From CAZXCQ01 sp964639275 (lineage in GTDB: Bacteria > Desulfobacterota > DSM-4660 > Desulfatiglandales > Desulfatiglandaceae): a stretch of 16,050 bases of DNA. Of this stretch, positions 1 through 7,213 are shown in pieces (the stretch's first letter is position 1; every line of letters starts with the position of its first letter). Below the pieces are notes generated by a model. That model was not told the origin of the DNA. It worked only from the letters and a program-made list of their open reading frames with translations, and made no database searches. The position numbers and the translations under genes are program-made. The DNA is taken from positions 1 to 16,050 of the forward strand of contig CAZXCQ010000145.1 of NCBI GenBank assembly GCA_964639275.1, given 5' to 3'.

Positions 1-22
1 AAAATCGCCAATTGTCGCTATT

Positions 23-445
23 CTAATACCCCGTCCGCTTGCGGCGGGGTAGTTTATTCTTTTGTCGTGGCGGAAAAGGAAAAATGCGGTTTGCCTTATA
101 GAAAAACCTGGTAATCAGTTCCTTTTGAATGGTCAGGGTCTGGATCCACCTCCACAGGCATTCTTTTCCGCTCTCTGTCAGATAATACCGCCGTTTGGCA
201 GGGCCCTTGTCGGGTGTATCCCATTCTGAGGAGAGCACCCCCCTCTGCTCCAGGAGTTTTAAATGCCGGTATAATCCGGTGATATTAAATGAAATTTCCA
301 AGTCATCCATGTATTTCTTCAAAATATCCTTTAACTTATAGCCGTGAGCCCCCTGGTTGCTGTAAAGGGTCAAGAGTATCCATGGGGCGGTGAAATAAGT
401 CATATTTTTTCCAGAACAGGGACAATCATCAAAACTAATGGACAT
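23..445 (-). CDS. PadR-like winged-helix transcriptional regulator
   Basis: A 140-aa protein with a PadR-type winged helix at about residues 14-105. It has the DDCPCSG start seen in one PadR subgroup, an HGYKLKDIL helix, a GLYRHLKLLEQRGVL recognition region and a KRRYYLTESG wing. The start is supported by GGGAGGT eight bases before the ATG. A perfect inverted repeat lies just upstream (466-490) and overlaps the likely promoter, so autoregulation is likely. The gene is divergent from the cbiR-like gene and may control it as well; that is inference. The C-terminal tail, from about residue 118, is basic and proline-rich and is partly encoded by a GC-rich terminator hairpin, so it is probably not a conserved part of the fold. 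The stop is TAG. Proteins of this subgroup are, from memory, common in anaerobes near corrinoid genes. The ligand is unknown. Confidence 0.85.
   Translation of the reverse strand: MSISFDDCPCSGKNMTYFTAPWILLTLYSNQGAHGYKLKDILKKYMDDLEISFNITGLYRHLKLLEQRGVLSSEWDTPDKGPAKRRYYLTESGKECLWRWIQTLTIQKELITRFFYKANRIFPFPPRQKNKLPRRKRTGY
27..51 (+). terminator. Intrinsic terminator, plus strand
   Basis: Arms TACCCCG-T-CCGC (27-38) and GCGGCGGGGTA (41-51) pair over 11 bp with one bulged T. They are followed by the T-rich stretch agtttattctttt. The T-tract is on the plus-strand side, so it most likely ends a plus-strand gene lying left of the window. It overlaps the last codons of the padR-like gene. Confidence 0.6.
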
Positions 446-465
446 GGTAAGATACCTCCCCAGTC

Positions 466-490
466 ATCTATTATACAAAGTATAATAGAT
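466..490. promoter_or_regulatory. Perfect palindrome, probable PadR operator
   Basis: ATCTATTATAC (466-476), spacer AAA, GTATAATAGAT (480-490): 11-bp arms with no mismatch. It starts 21 bp upstream of the padR-like ATG, in the divergent intergenic region. It is AT-rich with no T-tail beyond it, which favours a protein-binding site over a terminator. Autoregulation by the adjacent PadR-like protein is inferred from position. Confidence 0.6.
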
Positions 491-508
491 AGAATGTGGT
501 GTGTTCAA
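479..508 (-). promoter_or_regulatory. Possible promoter of the padR-like gene
   Basis: On the minus strand TTGAAC (508-503) is followed after 18 bp by TATACT (484-479). This is a sigma70-like pair, and its -10 lies inside the palindrome, so a bound repressor would block it. The match is imperfect and AT-rich DNA gives such matches easily. Confidence 0.35.
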
Positions 509-584
509 TCGTCCAAAGGACTATTTTAGTGTCAAATTGGGATGATTTATCTTTGGTGATGGAAATACCGATTTATTGACGATC

Positions 585-619
585 TGAAAGACGATATCTT
601 CCTGTTGCCTCGTCTTTCA
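585..619. repeat. Inverted repeat in the padR/cbiR intergenic region
   Basis: TGAAAGACGA (585-594) and TCGTCTTTCA (610-619) are perfect 10-bp arms around a 15-nt loop. They lie about 125 bp upstream of the cbiR-like ATG. There is no T-run after it. It may be a leader hairpin or a second operator. The rest of the 446-744 gap holds no gene and no cobalamin riboswitch that I can recognise. Confidence 0.35.
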
Positions 620-744
620 AGAGATGATAGAAGAAAAGGTTTAAGATGATGACTGATGGCCCTTTAAGGAAGAGAATCAAAGCCAGGGCCTCTGACCTTC
701 GGTTCGTAGATCGTGGCATTTTCGCCAGTGAAAAATAGGAACTG

Positions 745-1578
745 ATGAGTAAACTCCATAAAAACTTGCCTTTCAAAGTTGGGACAACCTCAATGGTATT
801 TGGAGAAGATCTGTTAGAAAATACATGGAATTTGGCAGAACTTGTGGATCATGTCGAAATTATTCTGTTTTATACTCCCACCCTCCACAATATTCCTGGG
901 CCTCGAGAGATTCGCATGCTAGAAGAAATGAAAGGACAGAAAGACGTCGTATTTTCAGTTCATCTTCCAACCTCCTTAGAGATAGCATCCCCCGATAAAC
1001 GGAGACGAGATGAATCGGTTCAACTTGCAAAAGAACTCTTTGTCAAGACATCAAGACTCAATCCAACCCATTATATCCTTCATATCCCCTTTTCGCCGCC
1101 CACCCTCGTTTCGGTTCCAGGGCTATACTTTACCAAGCAGAATACACAGACCTGGGGTGAATGGACTAGCCGCGCCCTGAATTCCTTGGAGACGCTCCAT
1201 AAAGGAATAGGGGGGAGCAACAGATTACTTGTTGAAAACATCAATTACTCCCCATCCTTTCTGGAGCCTTTTTGGAAAAAGGGCCTATGCGAGTTCTGCT
1301 TGGACCTTGGGCATCTGATCCTCGGAAAGGAAGACGTGCCTGAATCCATAAAGCAGTATTTGAATACGGCACGGGTTATTCACATTCACGGTGTGAGGGG
1401 GTATGAAGAGCACCTGAGCCTTTCGGTTCTGCCAAAGATTCAATTGCATAGATGGCTGAGGCATCTAATAGAGAGTGGTTTCCAAGGAGTGATAATCTTG
1501 GAAGTATTTACTCCAGAAGACCTCGGAGAGTCCATGGACATTCTTCTTGAGTCATTGTCTCTTGCCATGGGAGAGTAG
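745..1578 (+). CDS. cbiR: CbiR-like cobamide-remodelling phosphodiesterase
   Basis: A 277-aa TIM-barrel protein of the AP-endonuclease-2/sugar-isomerase superfamily. Its motif order fits CbiR: FKVGTTS (residues 10-16), VEIILF, SVHLP (H73), ILHIP (H113), LLVENINY (E164, N165), CLDLGH (D187, H190), IHIHG (H213, H215), LSLSVLP and LEVF (E253). These His, Asp and Glu residues would bind catalytic metals. Known CbiR (Akkermansia) hydrolyses the phosphoribosyl linkage of cobamides so that the lower ligand can be replaced. The role here is inferred by family resemblance. The start is fixed by an in-frame TAG nine bases upstream and an AGGA five bases before the ATG. It is the only plus-strand gene in the window and is convergent with the sensor kinase. 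Remodelling would supply the cobamide preferred by the corrinoid protein encoded at 11946-12611. A generic sugar isomerase is the alternative. Confidence 0.8.
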   Translation: MSKLHKNLPFKVGTTSMVFGEDLLENTWNLAELVDHVEIILFYTPTLHNIPGPREIRMLEEMKGQKDVVFSVHLPTSLEIASPDKRRRDESVQLAKELFVKTSRLNPTHYILHIPFSPPTLVSVPGLYFTKQNTQTWGEWTSRALNSLETLHKGIGGSNRLLVENINYSPSFLEPFWKKGLCEFCLDLGHLILGKEDVPESIKQYLNTARVIHIHGVRGYEEHLSLSVLPKIQLHRWLRHLIESGFQGVIILEVFTPEDLGESMDILLESLSLAMGE

Positions 1579-1594
1579 AAGGATCTTCGGATAT

Positions 1595-1660
1595 GGTTGA
1601 TGTGCAGGAGGGGACTCGATCTAGCAAAACAGCGGGCGCGGCCCTCGCCTGTGATCAACC
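1595..1660. repeat. Imperfect inverted repeat between convergent genes
   Basis: GGTTGAT (1595-1601) pairs with ATCAACC (1654-1660), with further partial pairing inward to about 18 bp including mismatches. It lies in the 102-bp gap between the ends of the cbiR-like gene and the kinase gene. There is no clear T-tract, so a role in termination in both directions is only a guess. Confidence 0.25.
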
Positions 1661-1680
1661 GAGCCAAAGACCGGAAACTG

Positions 1681-4041
1681 CTATTTCTCCAGTTCCTCCT
1701 TAACGGCCAGCCCCATTTTTTCAAAGGTGTATGGCTTCTTTATGTACTTTCCCGCACCCAGTTTCTGAGCGATTTTGACCTCGTCTGTCTCGGAAAACCC
1801 GCTGGCTATGATCGCCTTTTGGCCAGGACGGATCTTGATTATCTTTTCGTATGTCTCCCGGCCGTTCATTCCCTCGGGCATAATCATATCAAGGACGATG
1901 AGATCCACAGGCTGCTCCTTGATATACTCAACAGCCTCCTCTCCACTTGAAACCGCCTCAGGACTGTAACTCAGCTTGTTCAACAACTCACACGCAATCT
2001 CTCTTTGCCTCTCTTCGTCATCAACAACCAAGACCTTTTCTCCGTGTCCGAGATAATCTTTCACGGAGACCTCTTTCTTTGCAGCAGACACCTCCTCCCT
2101 GGTCACAGGAAAGTATAGTTCAAATACGGTCCCTTCCTCACCGCTCCTTATGTTTATGTATCCCTCATGATCCTGGACCGTATTCCAGACAGCAGCCAGT
2201 CCCAGACCCGTCCGGGTTCTGCCCATCACCCTCTTGGTATAGAAGGGCTCAAAGATCCTCTCGAGGTCCTTTGGAGATACGCCGGACCCGTCGTCTAATA
2301 CACTCAGTACGGCGTACTCCCCCTGGTGTACATGTTCATATCCTCTTAGAGGCTGATCCAGATATCGGTTCTCGGTAGATATGGTGACGGTACCGCCACC
2401 TTCGATAGCCTCTGAGGCGTTGGTGACGAGATTTATCAAGGTCTTTTTGATATGGGACGGGGAACCATTTACATTCAACAAACCAGGGTCAAGGTGGGTC
2501 TTGAAGGTAACAAATGAATGAAATCCTTTCAGTCTACTGTGTTCAGGTGAATCGAGATATTCTTTGACAGCGACATTCAAGTTCAGGACCTCTTTGCTGC
2601 TGGCAACCCCCCTGGCTACGGTCAGCAAGTCCGCGACCACGTCGGCAGCCCTTAATCCCGATTCCTGTATCGTCTTTATGGGTCGCGTTAGGGGGTTGTC
2701 TTTAGAGAGATCCATCAATAGCAGTTCGGGGTAGGTTACAATCCCAGAGAGGATATTATTTAAGTCATGGGCAATACCGCCTGCCATAAGGCCAACGGCT
2801 TCCATCTTCTGGGCGCGTTGGAGTTGGGCCTGCATCTTTTCCTTCTCCTCCTCAGCCCGTATCCGATCTGTTATGTCCCGAGCGATGGTACATATGACCT
2901 TACGGTTTTGCCAGATGTACGAACTACACGTCGACTCCACGATCACGGCCGTCCTATCCTTTGTCTTGTGATGCTGAACCGGGACCCTAACTACCCGTTG
3001 ATCTGCCAATTGCCTCACGATTCCGGCTGTTTTTTCCTCCTCTGTACTCAGGGCAGTGATCTTCATTGTCAAGAATTCATCACGGGTGTATCCATACAAC
3101 GCTTCCGCTGCCGGATTGACATCCAGGAACTGCATCGTTTCCAGGTCTGCAATGGTGATTGCGTCTTCCTCATTTTCAAAGATCTGGCAGTATTTTTCTT
3201 CACTCTCACGCAAGGCCTCCCTCGCCTTTTGCTGCTCTTGCAGCCGGGCGTTCAATTCGCCATGGAGTCTGGCATTTTCAATCGCAGCTGCCGCCTGGAA
3301 TCCGAAAATACTCAAGAGCAGCACGTCATTCTCTGTAAAGGGGGTGCCATCAACCTTGTTAATGACTTCCAGGACACCAATCAATTTGGCTCTTGATTTA
3401 AGCGGGACACAGACAATGGATTTTGTCTCAAGTCCGGTTATATCATCAATCTTTGGATAGAATCTCGGGTCCTCATCCACACAGGGAACCAGGGCAGGTT
3501 TCCCGAGCTTGGCAACCCAGCCTGCAATTCCTTTGCCGGGGGGTAGACGGATGTCAGTCAATTCGTCGGCCTTTGGACCCGTCGGCACGCTAAAGACCAA
3601 CTCGCCAGTTTCTTCATCAAGCAACATCAGGGTGCTGGCAACCGAATTGGTCACCCGGTTTACATTTTTCATGATAAGATGTAATACCTTGGCCAGATTG
3701 AGAGAAGAGCTGACAAGAGAACACATCTCGATTGCAGCACCCAGTTTTTCGTTTTCCAAGAATTTATATACACTTATGGATCTGTCCTGCTCCTTTAATG
3801 CCCTCTCAAGCTGATTCGTTGTGGCATACCCCATATCAATCAGTATCTGGCCGAGCATGGGGGGTTTATCTGTGTCAGCGGTGAGTCGCGCATCCGAGAC
3901 CAGACTCACGGTGGGCACTTTTTTTAACAATATTTCTTCTTTGATTATGATATGTTGTCTTTGGAGTGCCTCGTTCAGTTGTTGGCTTGTGACAAATCCC
4001 ATCGAGATCAGTATTTCACCCAGGAGCTTTTTGAGAATCAT
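1681..4041 (-). CDS. Hybrid sensor histidine kinase (GspE-N-like, GAF, PAS, kinase, receiver)
   Basis: A 786-aa cytoplasmic protein with no membrane segment seen. It has two LGxxLxxMGxxTxxQLxxALxxQ repeats (residues 7-29 and 63-85) resembling half-motifs of the MshEN/GspE N-terminal domain. These are followed by GAF (about 105-258), a short coiled coil, PAS (about 283-400) and a histidine phosphotransfer helix with H425 in GIAHDLNNIL. The ATP-binding domain has N-box N537/N541, DDGSG (583-587), the F-box at 597-602 and GLGLA (612-616). A C-terminal receiver has D674/D675, phospho-acceptor D718, S747 and K769. It has no DNA-binding output, so it should signal through phosphotransfer to another protein. 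The start has a G-rich Shine-Dalgarno about 8 bp upstream. It stands alone, 285 bp from the next gene upstream. The signal may be redox or a small ligand in GAF or PAS; this is not determinable here. Confidence 0.93.
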   Translation of the reverse strand: MILKKLLGEILISMGFVTSQQLNEALQRQHIIIKEEILLKKVPTVSLVSDARLTADTDKPPMLGQILIDMGYATTNQLERALKEQDRSISVYKFLENEKLGAAIEMCSLVSSSLNLAKVLHLIMKNVNRVTNSVASTLMLLDEETGELVFSVPTGPKADELTDIRLPPGKGIAGWVAKLGKPALVPCVDEDPRFYPKIDDITGLETKSIVCVPLKSRAKLIGVLEVINKVDGTPFTENDVLLLSIFGFQAAAAIENARLHGELNARLQEQQKAREALRESEEKYCQIFENEEDAITIADLETMQFLDVNPAAEALYGYTRDEFLTMKITALSTEEEKTAGIVRQLADQRVVRVPVQHHKTKDRTAVIVESTCSSYIWQNRKVICTIARDITDRIRAEEEKEKMQAQLQRAQKMEAVGLMAGGIAHDLNNILSGIVTYPELLLMDLSKDNPLTRPIKTIQESGLRAADVVADLLTVARGVASSKEVLNLNVAVKEYLDSPEHSRLKGFHSFVTFKTHLDPGLLNVNGSPSHIKKTLINLVTNASEAIEGGGTVTISTENRYLDQPLRGYEHVHQGEYAVLSVLDDGSGVSPKDLERIFEPFYTKRVMGRTRTGLGLAAVWNTVQDHEGYINIRSGEEGTVFELYFPVTREEVSAAKKEVSVKDYLGHGEKVLVVDDEERQREIACELLNKLSYSPEAVSSGEEAVEYIKEQPVDLIVLDMIMPEGMNGRETYEKIIKIRPGQKAIIASGFSETDEVKIAQKLGAGKYIKKPYTFEKMGLAVKEELEK

Positions 4042-4326
4042 CAGTATATCCCCCCGTTAGGCTACTTGATGAATCGCGGAATCTTCCCAGAAGAACCCCT
4101 TACACCCCCTTGCTTTCGGCTTATGCCTCAGGCAGAGCATTTACAGATCACGTATCATCTTTGATTCGAGTACCACAGGGAGAGCTCTTGTGGACTTCAT
4201 TGGTCACACCAGCGTTGAATGTGAAGAATGTTCAGGGTATTTCGGAAGTTTCTTATTCAGGATAGCAAAGGAGATGCAAATGTCAAGAAGGTTTTGATAA
4301 GGCACAGCAGGCCAAAGACCGGCAGA
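4042..4326. other. Intergenic region, kinase to TrxR-like gene
   Basis: This 285-bp gap should hold the kinase promoter, but I could not assign -35/-10 boxes. CCACA (4173-4177) and TGTGG (4189-4193) could pair around a loop containing GAGCTC. There is no T-run that would make a clear terminator for the upstream operon. Short ORFs here look like chance. Confidence 0.4.
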
Positions 4327-5253
4327 TCATGGTTTTTCCCTTCCTTCAAGGTATTCAAAGGCATACGTGGCGGCCCTTGCGCCATCGGCGCATGCCGTAA
4401 TGACCTGCCGCATATCCGTATCTCTCACATCACCTGCTGCAAAAAGCCCGGGAAAGGAACTCATGAGTTTTCTGTCGGTCTTGATATATCCTTCGGGGGT
4501 CTTTTCAAAGGGGATCTCTAAGACCTCCAGATTGGGGCCCCATCCAATAGCCATAAACACACCCTGTGTTGGTATTTCTCTCTTTTCCCCTCCCTTTGTG
4601 GATATGATGGCACCTTCGATTTTGTCTTTACCCTGGTAGCCCACCACTTCTGCATTCAAGATGAACTCAATGTTCTTCTTTCCCTCGAGGGTCTTTCGCA
4701 TGACCGCTTCCATCTTGAGCTTGTTGCCGCGATAGATCACGATCACCCGCTCAGCAACCTTTGACAAAGAAAGTGCCTCCTGGCCAGCCATATTCCCGCC
4801 TCCCACCACCACGAGTGTCGCATTCCTGTTTCGGAAAAGGGGGCCATCGCACAAGGAACAGAAATAGACGCCTTCTCTGTTTGCGTCTGGAACGTCCAAT
4901 GATCTCGGTATTACACCACATGCCACAATGGCGGTCGATGCGCAATATTCCTGGCCGCTGGCGTCAGTTCCCATAAAACGCTCATTATTGTGACGCAATC
5001 GCTCCAGACGCGTCATGGGGAAGAATGCCCCCTCTCCCTGGGCCTGCCCATAGATAGTGGCCCCGAACTGGGCACCTGGCACGCCTCCCACAAAACCGGG
5101 AAAATTCATCAGCTTCTCAATCATGTAAAGGTTACCACCGGGGATGTCTCCGAAGACCACCACCTTCATTCCCAGCCGTTGGCCATAGATGGCAGCGGTC
5201 AACCCTGCCGGCCCGGACCCTGCAATCATCAGATCATATTGATTTTCTGACAT
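4327..5253 (-). CDS. Thioredoxin-reductase-like FAD disulfide oxidoreductase
   Basis: A 308-aa protein, the usual TrxB length. It has the FAD site GSGPAG (residues 12-17), the redox pair C132-S-L-C135 followed by D136, the second nucleotide site GGGNMA (151-156), and the C-terminal FAD motif GLFAAGD. Classical TrxB has GGGDSA and a basic HRR patch that binds the NADPH phosphate. Here the corresponding stretch is VIVIYRGNKLKME, with no HRR. NADH or a protein donor such as ferredoxin is therefore more likely than NADPH (inference). It is the last gene of the operon, 29 bp after the cobW-like gene, with AGGGG upstream of the ATG. The 81-aa thioredoxin two genes upstream is the obvious disulfide partner. 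The stop is TGA; the codons beyond show no family resemblance, and the protein is already full length. Confidence 0.88.
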   Translation of the reverse strand: MSENQYDLMIAGSGPAGLTAAIYGQRLGMKVVVFGDIPGGNLYMIEKLMNFPGFVGGVPGAQFGATIYGQAQGEGAFFPMTRLERLRHNNERFMGTDASGQEYCASTAIVACGVIPRSLDVPDANREGVYFCSLCDGPLFRNRNATLVVVGGGNMAGQEALSLSKVAERVIVIYRGNKLKMEAVMRKTLEGKKNIEFILNAEVVGYQGKDKIEGAIISTKGGEKREIPTQGVFMAIGWGPNLEVLEIPFEKTPEGYIKTDRKLMSSFPGLFAAGDVRDTDMRQVITACADGARAATYAFEYLEGREKP

Positions 5254-5282
5254 GGTTGTTTCCCCTAGCCTTATTGCTCGAT

Positions 5283-6326
5283 CTATTTATCTTCGGTGGC
5301 AGACAATGGCTGAAACGTGCCCAGGTTTGACCAATCCCCGGTCTTTGAAGCCTGTTCAATCCCTTCCATGGACTCGGGGGGCCCAATAAAGACCACCACA
5401 TTCATGTGGTTAATGCGATCCTTCGGAATCTTGGATCCTTCGATCGTCCATTCCCCCATGACATAGTTAAAGAGGTAGATCTTACCCTTTTCTTCCACGA
5501 AGCCTTTTGCGCGGACGACCGACGGAGGTAAACCCTTGGCCATATCTTTGACCTGCTCAAGGTCGACACCAGACCAGTGATAGGTTGTGGATACAAGCAG
5601 GTCCGGAGGCGTGATCTCCAGGTCCGGGCTGTCCAACAGGTCGTCAATGAACCGATCAAGTTTTTCTTCGGACATGACAGGAATCCTGGCGGTCATAGGA
5701 GAGAAATCCTCAACCCTTTTTTCGGCCCCCTCATCTGGTAAGAAGAACTCCTTCAATGGGATTTGGGCGTAGGTGGTTTCAAAAAATACCGGTTCTGGAT
5801 GAAACTGGTAAATCACCTTTTTTGTCTCCGCAATGGTCTCGAGTGATGCAAGGTCGGTCTTGTTGATGATAAAGACCGTTGATGAGGCTATCTGCTTTTC
5901 CAGTGAGGCGTATGCACCATAGGCATCCAGGAAGTGGGCAGCGTCAACCATACAGAACTGTTCTACAAACTGGAAACGGTTGTTGAATATGGGAAGTTTC
6001 AGATCCTTTTTGAGGTCTGAAGGGTTTGCAACACCTGTGGATTCGATCAGAAGGACATCGGGCTGAACAGTGGTGTTAAGTTCATAAAGACCTTTGATGA
6101 AATCTGTCTTTACACACACGCAAAAGATAGATCCCTTACTGATTTCCATCATGTCCAGTTCTTCGCCTTCTATCAATGTCCCATCCACCCCGATCTCGCC
6201 AAACTCGTTCATCAGGATGGTCAGCTTCTTGTCCTTGGGGAATGAGGCGATGACCCGGTTTAGGAATGTAGTTTTCCCGCTTCCCAAGAAACCGGTAATA
6301 AGATAGACACGCGTTATGTCAGACAT
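5283..6326 (-). CDS. CobW/G3E-family metal-associated GTPase
   Basis: A 347-aa P-loop GTPase with Walker A GFLGSGKTT (residues 12-20), NEFGEIGVD (40-48), ESTG, and the guanine-specificity motif NKTD. A CobW C-terminal domain lies at about 235-330. G3E proteins insert or traffic metals and cofactors; the neighbours suggest zinc or cobalt/corrinoid enzymes as clients. The usual CxCC metal motif after strand 3 is altered: KGSIFCVCVK gives C69-x-C71, with Ser66 and Phe68 where cysteines normally sit. The gene starts 3 bp after the thioredoxin stop, and its AGGAGA lies inside the upstream gene, so translation is probably coupled. Expression with the thioredoxin and zinc-ribbon genes fits metal delivery that needs reduced thiols. 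The client is unknown. Confidence 0.88.
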   Translation of the reverse strand: MSDITRVYLITGFLGSGKTTFLNRVIASFPKDKKLTILMNEFGEIGVDGTLIEGEELDMMEISKGSIFCVCVKTDFIKGLYELNTTVQPDVLLIESTGVANPSDLKKDLKLPIFNNRFQFVEQFCMVDAAHFLDAYGAYASLEKQIASSTVFIINKTDLASLETIAETKKVIYQFHPEPVFFETTYAQIPLKEFFLPDEGAEKRVEDFSPMTARIPVMSEEKLDRFIDDLLDSPDLEITPPDLLVSTTYHWSGVDLEQVKDMAKGLPPSVVRAKGFVEEKGKIYLFNYVMGEWTIEGSKIPKDRINHMNVVVFIGPPESMEGIEQASKTGDWSNLGTFQPLSATEDK

Positions 6327-6329
6327 CGT

Positions 6330-6575
6330 TCAGATGTTCTCCTGTATCTTCTCTTTGACTTCCTCAACAGAAAGGACCCTGCCCACAGAAACCACTTTGC
6401 CGTCTATGACAAGGCCGGGGGTCATGAACACCCCTTTTTTGGCAAAATAGTTGACGTCAGTTACCTTATTCACCTCGATTTCAGCCGAAAAAGCGAGATC
6501 TGAGACAGCAGAAACAGTATTGTCATAAAGCTCTTCGCATCGCTTACACCCCGGACCCAGTACTTCAACCTTCAT
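6330..6575 (-). CDS. Small thioredoxin-family redox disulfide protein
   Basis: An 81-aa minimal thioredoxin fold of the archaeal-type redox-active disulfide protein family. It has the active-site pair GPGC10-K-R-C13, a VFMTPGLVIDGKVV segment with the cis-proline, and a C-terminal EEVKEKI helix. The ATG overlaps the TGA of the upstream zinc-ribbon gene (ATGA) and has GGAGG upstream, so the two are translationally coupled. It probably passes electrons from the TrxR-like protein encoded in the same operon to a cytoplasmic target. The target may be the GTPase metal site or a corrinoid protein, but nothing in the sequence shows which. Confidence 0.88.
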   Translation of the reverse strand: MKVEVLGPGCKRCEELYDNTVSAVSDLAFSAEIEVNKVTDVNYFAKKGVFMTPGLVIDGKVVSVGRVLSVEEVKEKIQENI

Positions 6576-6883
6576 TTTGCTTCCTCCTCTATCAAGGCCT
6601 TGGCTTTGCCTTCAGCCCCATAGATCCTCAGGGGATTATGGCAAAACTTGCACACCCCGAGAGATTCCCCTGGTTTTTCCAGCTTCATCCATAGTTCGGC
6701 ATAAATCCCCATGTCTTTCGAATCGATTTTGCCAACCAATTGTTCCGGCTCTTCCAGTCGTCTGATACGATCAGATTTTCCACAATAAGGGCACCTGATA
6801 CCAAAGAGGGCCATATCTGCTTTTGGCAAGCCGCGGTCCATGACAAATTGTTGTAGTCTCAGGACTTCTTCGTTGAATTGCAT
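6572..6883 (-). CDS. Small zinc-ribbon protein, function unknown
   Basis: A 103-aa protein with two CxxC knuckles, C31-P-Y-C34 and C78-K-F-C81, about 43 residues apart. This fits one zinc (or iron) rubredoxin-like or zinc-ribbon site. The N-terminus is helical (EEVLRLQQFVMDRGLP) and the C-terminus is charged and helical. There is no signal peptide or membrane segment. I do not recognise a named family. It is the first gene of the four-gene operon, with AAGGAG and GAGG just before the ATG, and its TGA overlaps the start of the thioredoxin gene. The context suggests a metal- or redox-linked accessory protein for the GTPase/thioredoxin set. Confidence 0.8.
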   Translation of the reverse strand: MQFNEEVLRLQQFVMDRGLPKADMALFGIRCPYCGKSDRIRRLEEPEQLVGKIDSKDMGIYAELWMKLEKPGESLGVCKFCHNPLRIYGAEGKAKALIEEEAK

Positions 6884-7213
6884 TTGTCCTCTTACTCCTT
6901 GAAAAAAGCTACCCCGCCAAGGTTATGGGGTTTTCCGGAACCCGTATACCCCAGCGGGTTTTCGAGAAGTCATTCTCCAATGATTGTAACACCTTAGCTT
7001 TGTGAAGGCCGGGCAACGGAGATTCCGCTTTCGGGCGTATGACTCGCCCGTAAGAGAGCGTAAAGAAATCACGTGCCATAGGAAGAAATAGGGGACAAAA
7101 CCCCTCTTGCCCTTTACAAGTACCGATTTTGAAAAAACCTAAACTGATACGAATGATTTTTCCTTTTTTGGATTGGTGTAAATAGATCAGCCCACAACGA
7201 ATCAGATCAGCAT
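6884..7213. other. 330-bp gap with paired segments, no gene
   Basis: No ORF is supported. Besides the leader structure at its left end, CGGGCG (7032-7037) and CGCCCG (7045-7050) form a 6-bp stem with a 7-nt loop. AGGGG (7090-7094) and CCCCT (7101-7105) form a weaker one. None has a U-tail, so I could not place a terminator for the thioredoxin-like gene upstream. The dense pairing suggests a structured RNA or an interspersed repeat. Confidence 0.4.
6902..6957 (-). promoter_or_regulatory. Attenuator-like leader structure before the zinc-ribbon operon
   Basis: On the minus strand CCCGC (6957-6953) can pair with GCGGG (6917-6913). Inside lies a GGGTT/AACCC hairpin (6928-6943) with a TTCCGG centre. 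The outer stem is followed by CTTTTTTC (about 6909-6902), and then within a few bases the ribosome binding site of the zinc-ribbon gene. A stem followed by a U-run 5' of a start codon is the form of a transcription attenuator. No known riboswitch consensus was recognised. Confidence 0.35.

Noticed and set aside
681..697. String resembling a B12 box upstream of the cbiR-like gene
   Set aside because: Only the first seven bases (AGCCAGG) match the cobalamin riboswitch box, and no surrounding riboswitch core was seen.
573..776. 67-codon minus-strand ORF overlapping the start of the cbiR-like gene
   Set aside because: It has no recognisable motif and is antisense to a well-supported start.
1579..1950. 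Open plus-strand frame continuing past the TAG of the cbiR-like gene
   Set aside because: It is antisense to the receiver domain of the kinase gene and has no family-like motifs. The cbiR-like protein is already full length at the TAG.
1663..4322. The 12-mer GCCAAAGACCGG occurring just downstream of both the kinase gene and the TrxR-like gene
   Set aside because: A few 12-base repeats are expected by chance in 16 kb, and neither copy lies in a hairpin or next to a T-tract.
4200..4329. TGA at the end of the TrxR-like gene as a possible selenocysteine codon
   Set aside because: The protein already has the full TrxR length and motifs, the 39 codons beyond have no family resemblance, and no SECIS-like stem was found.
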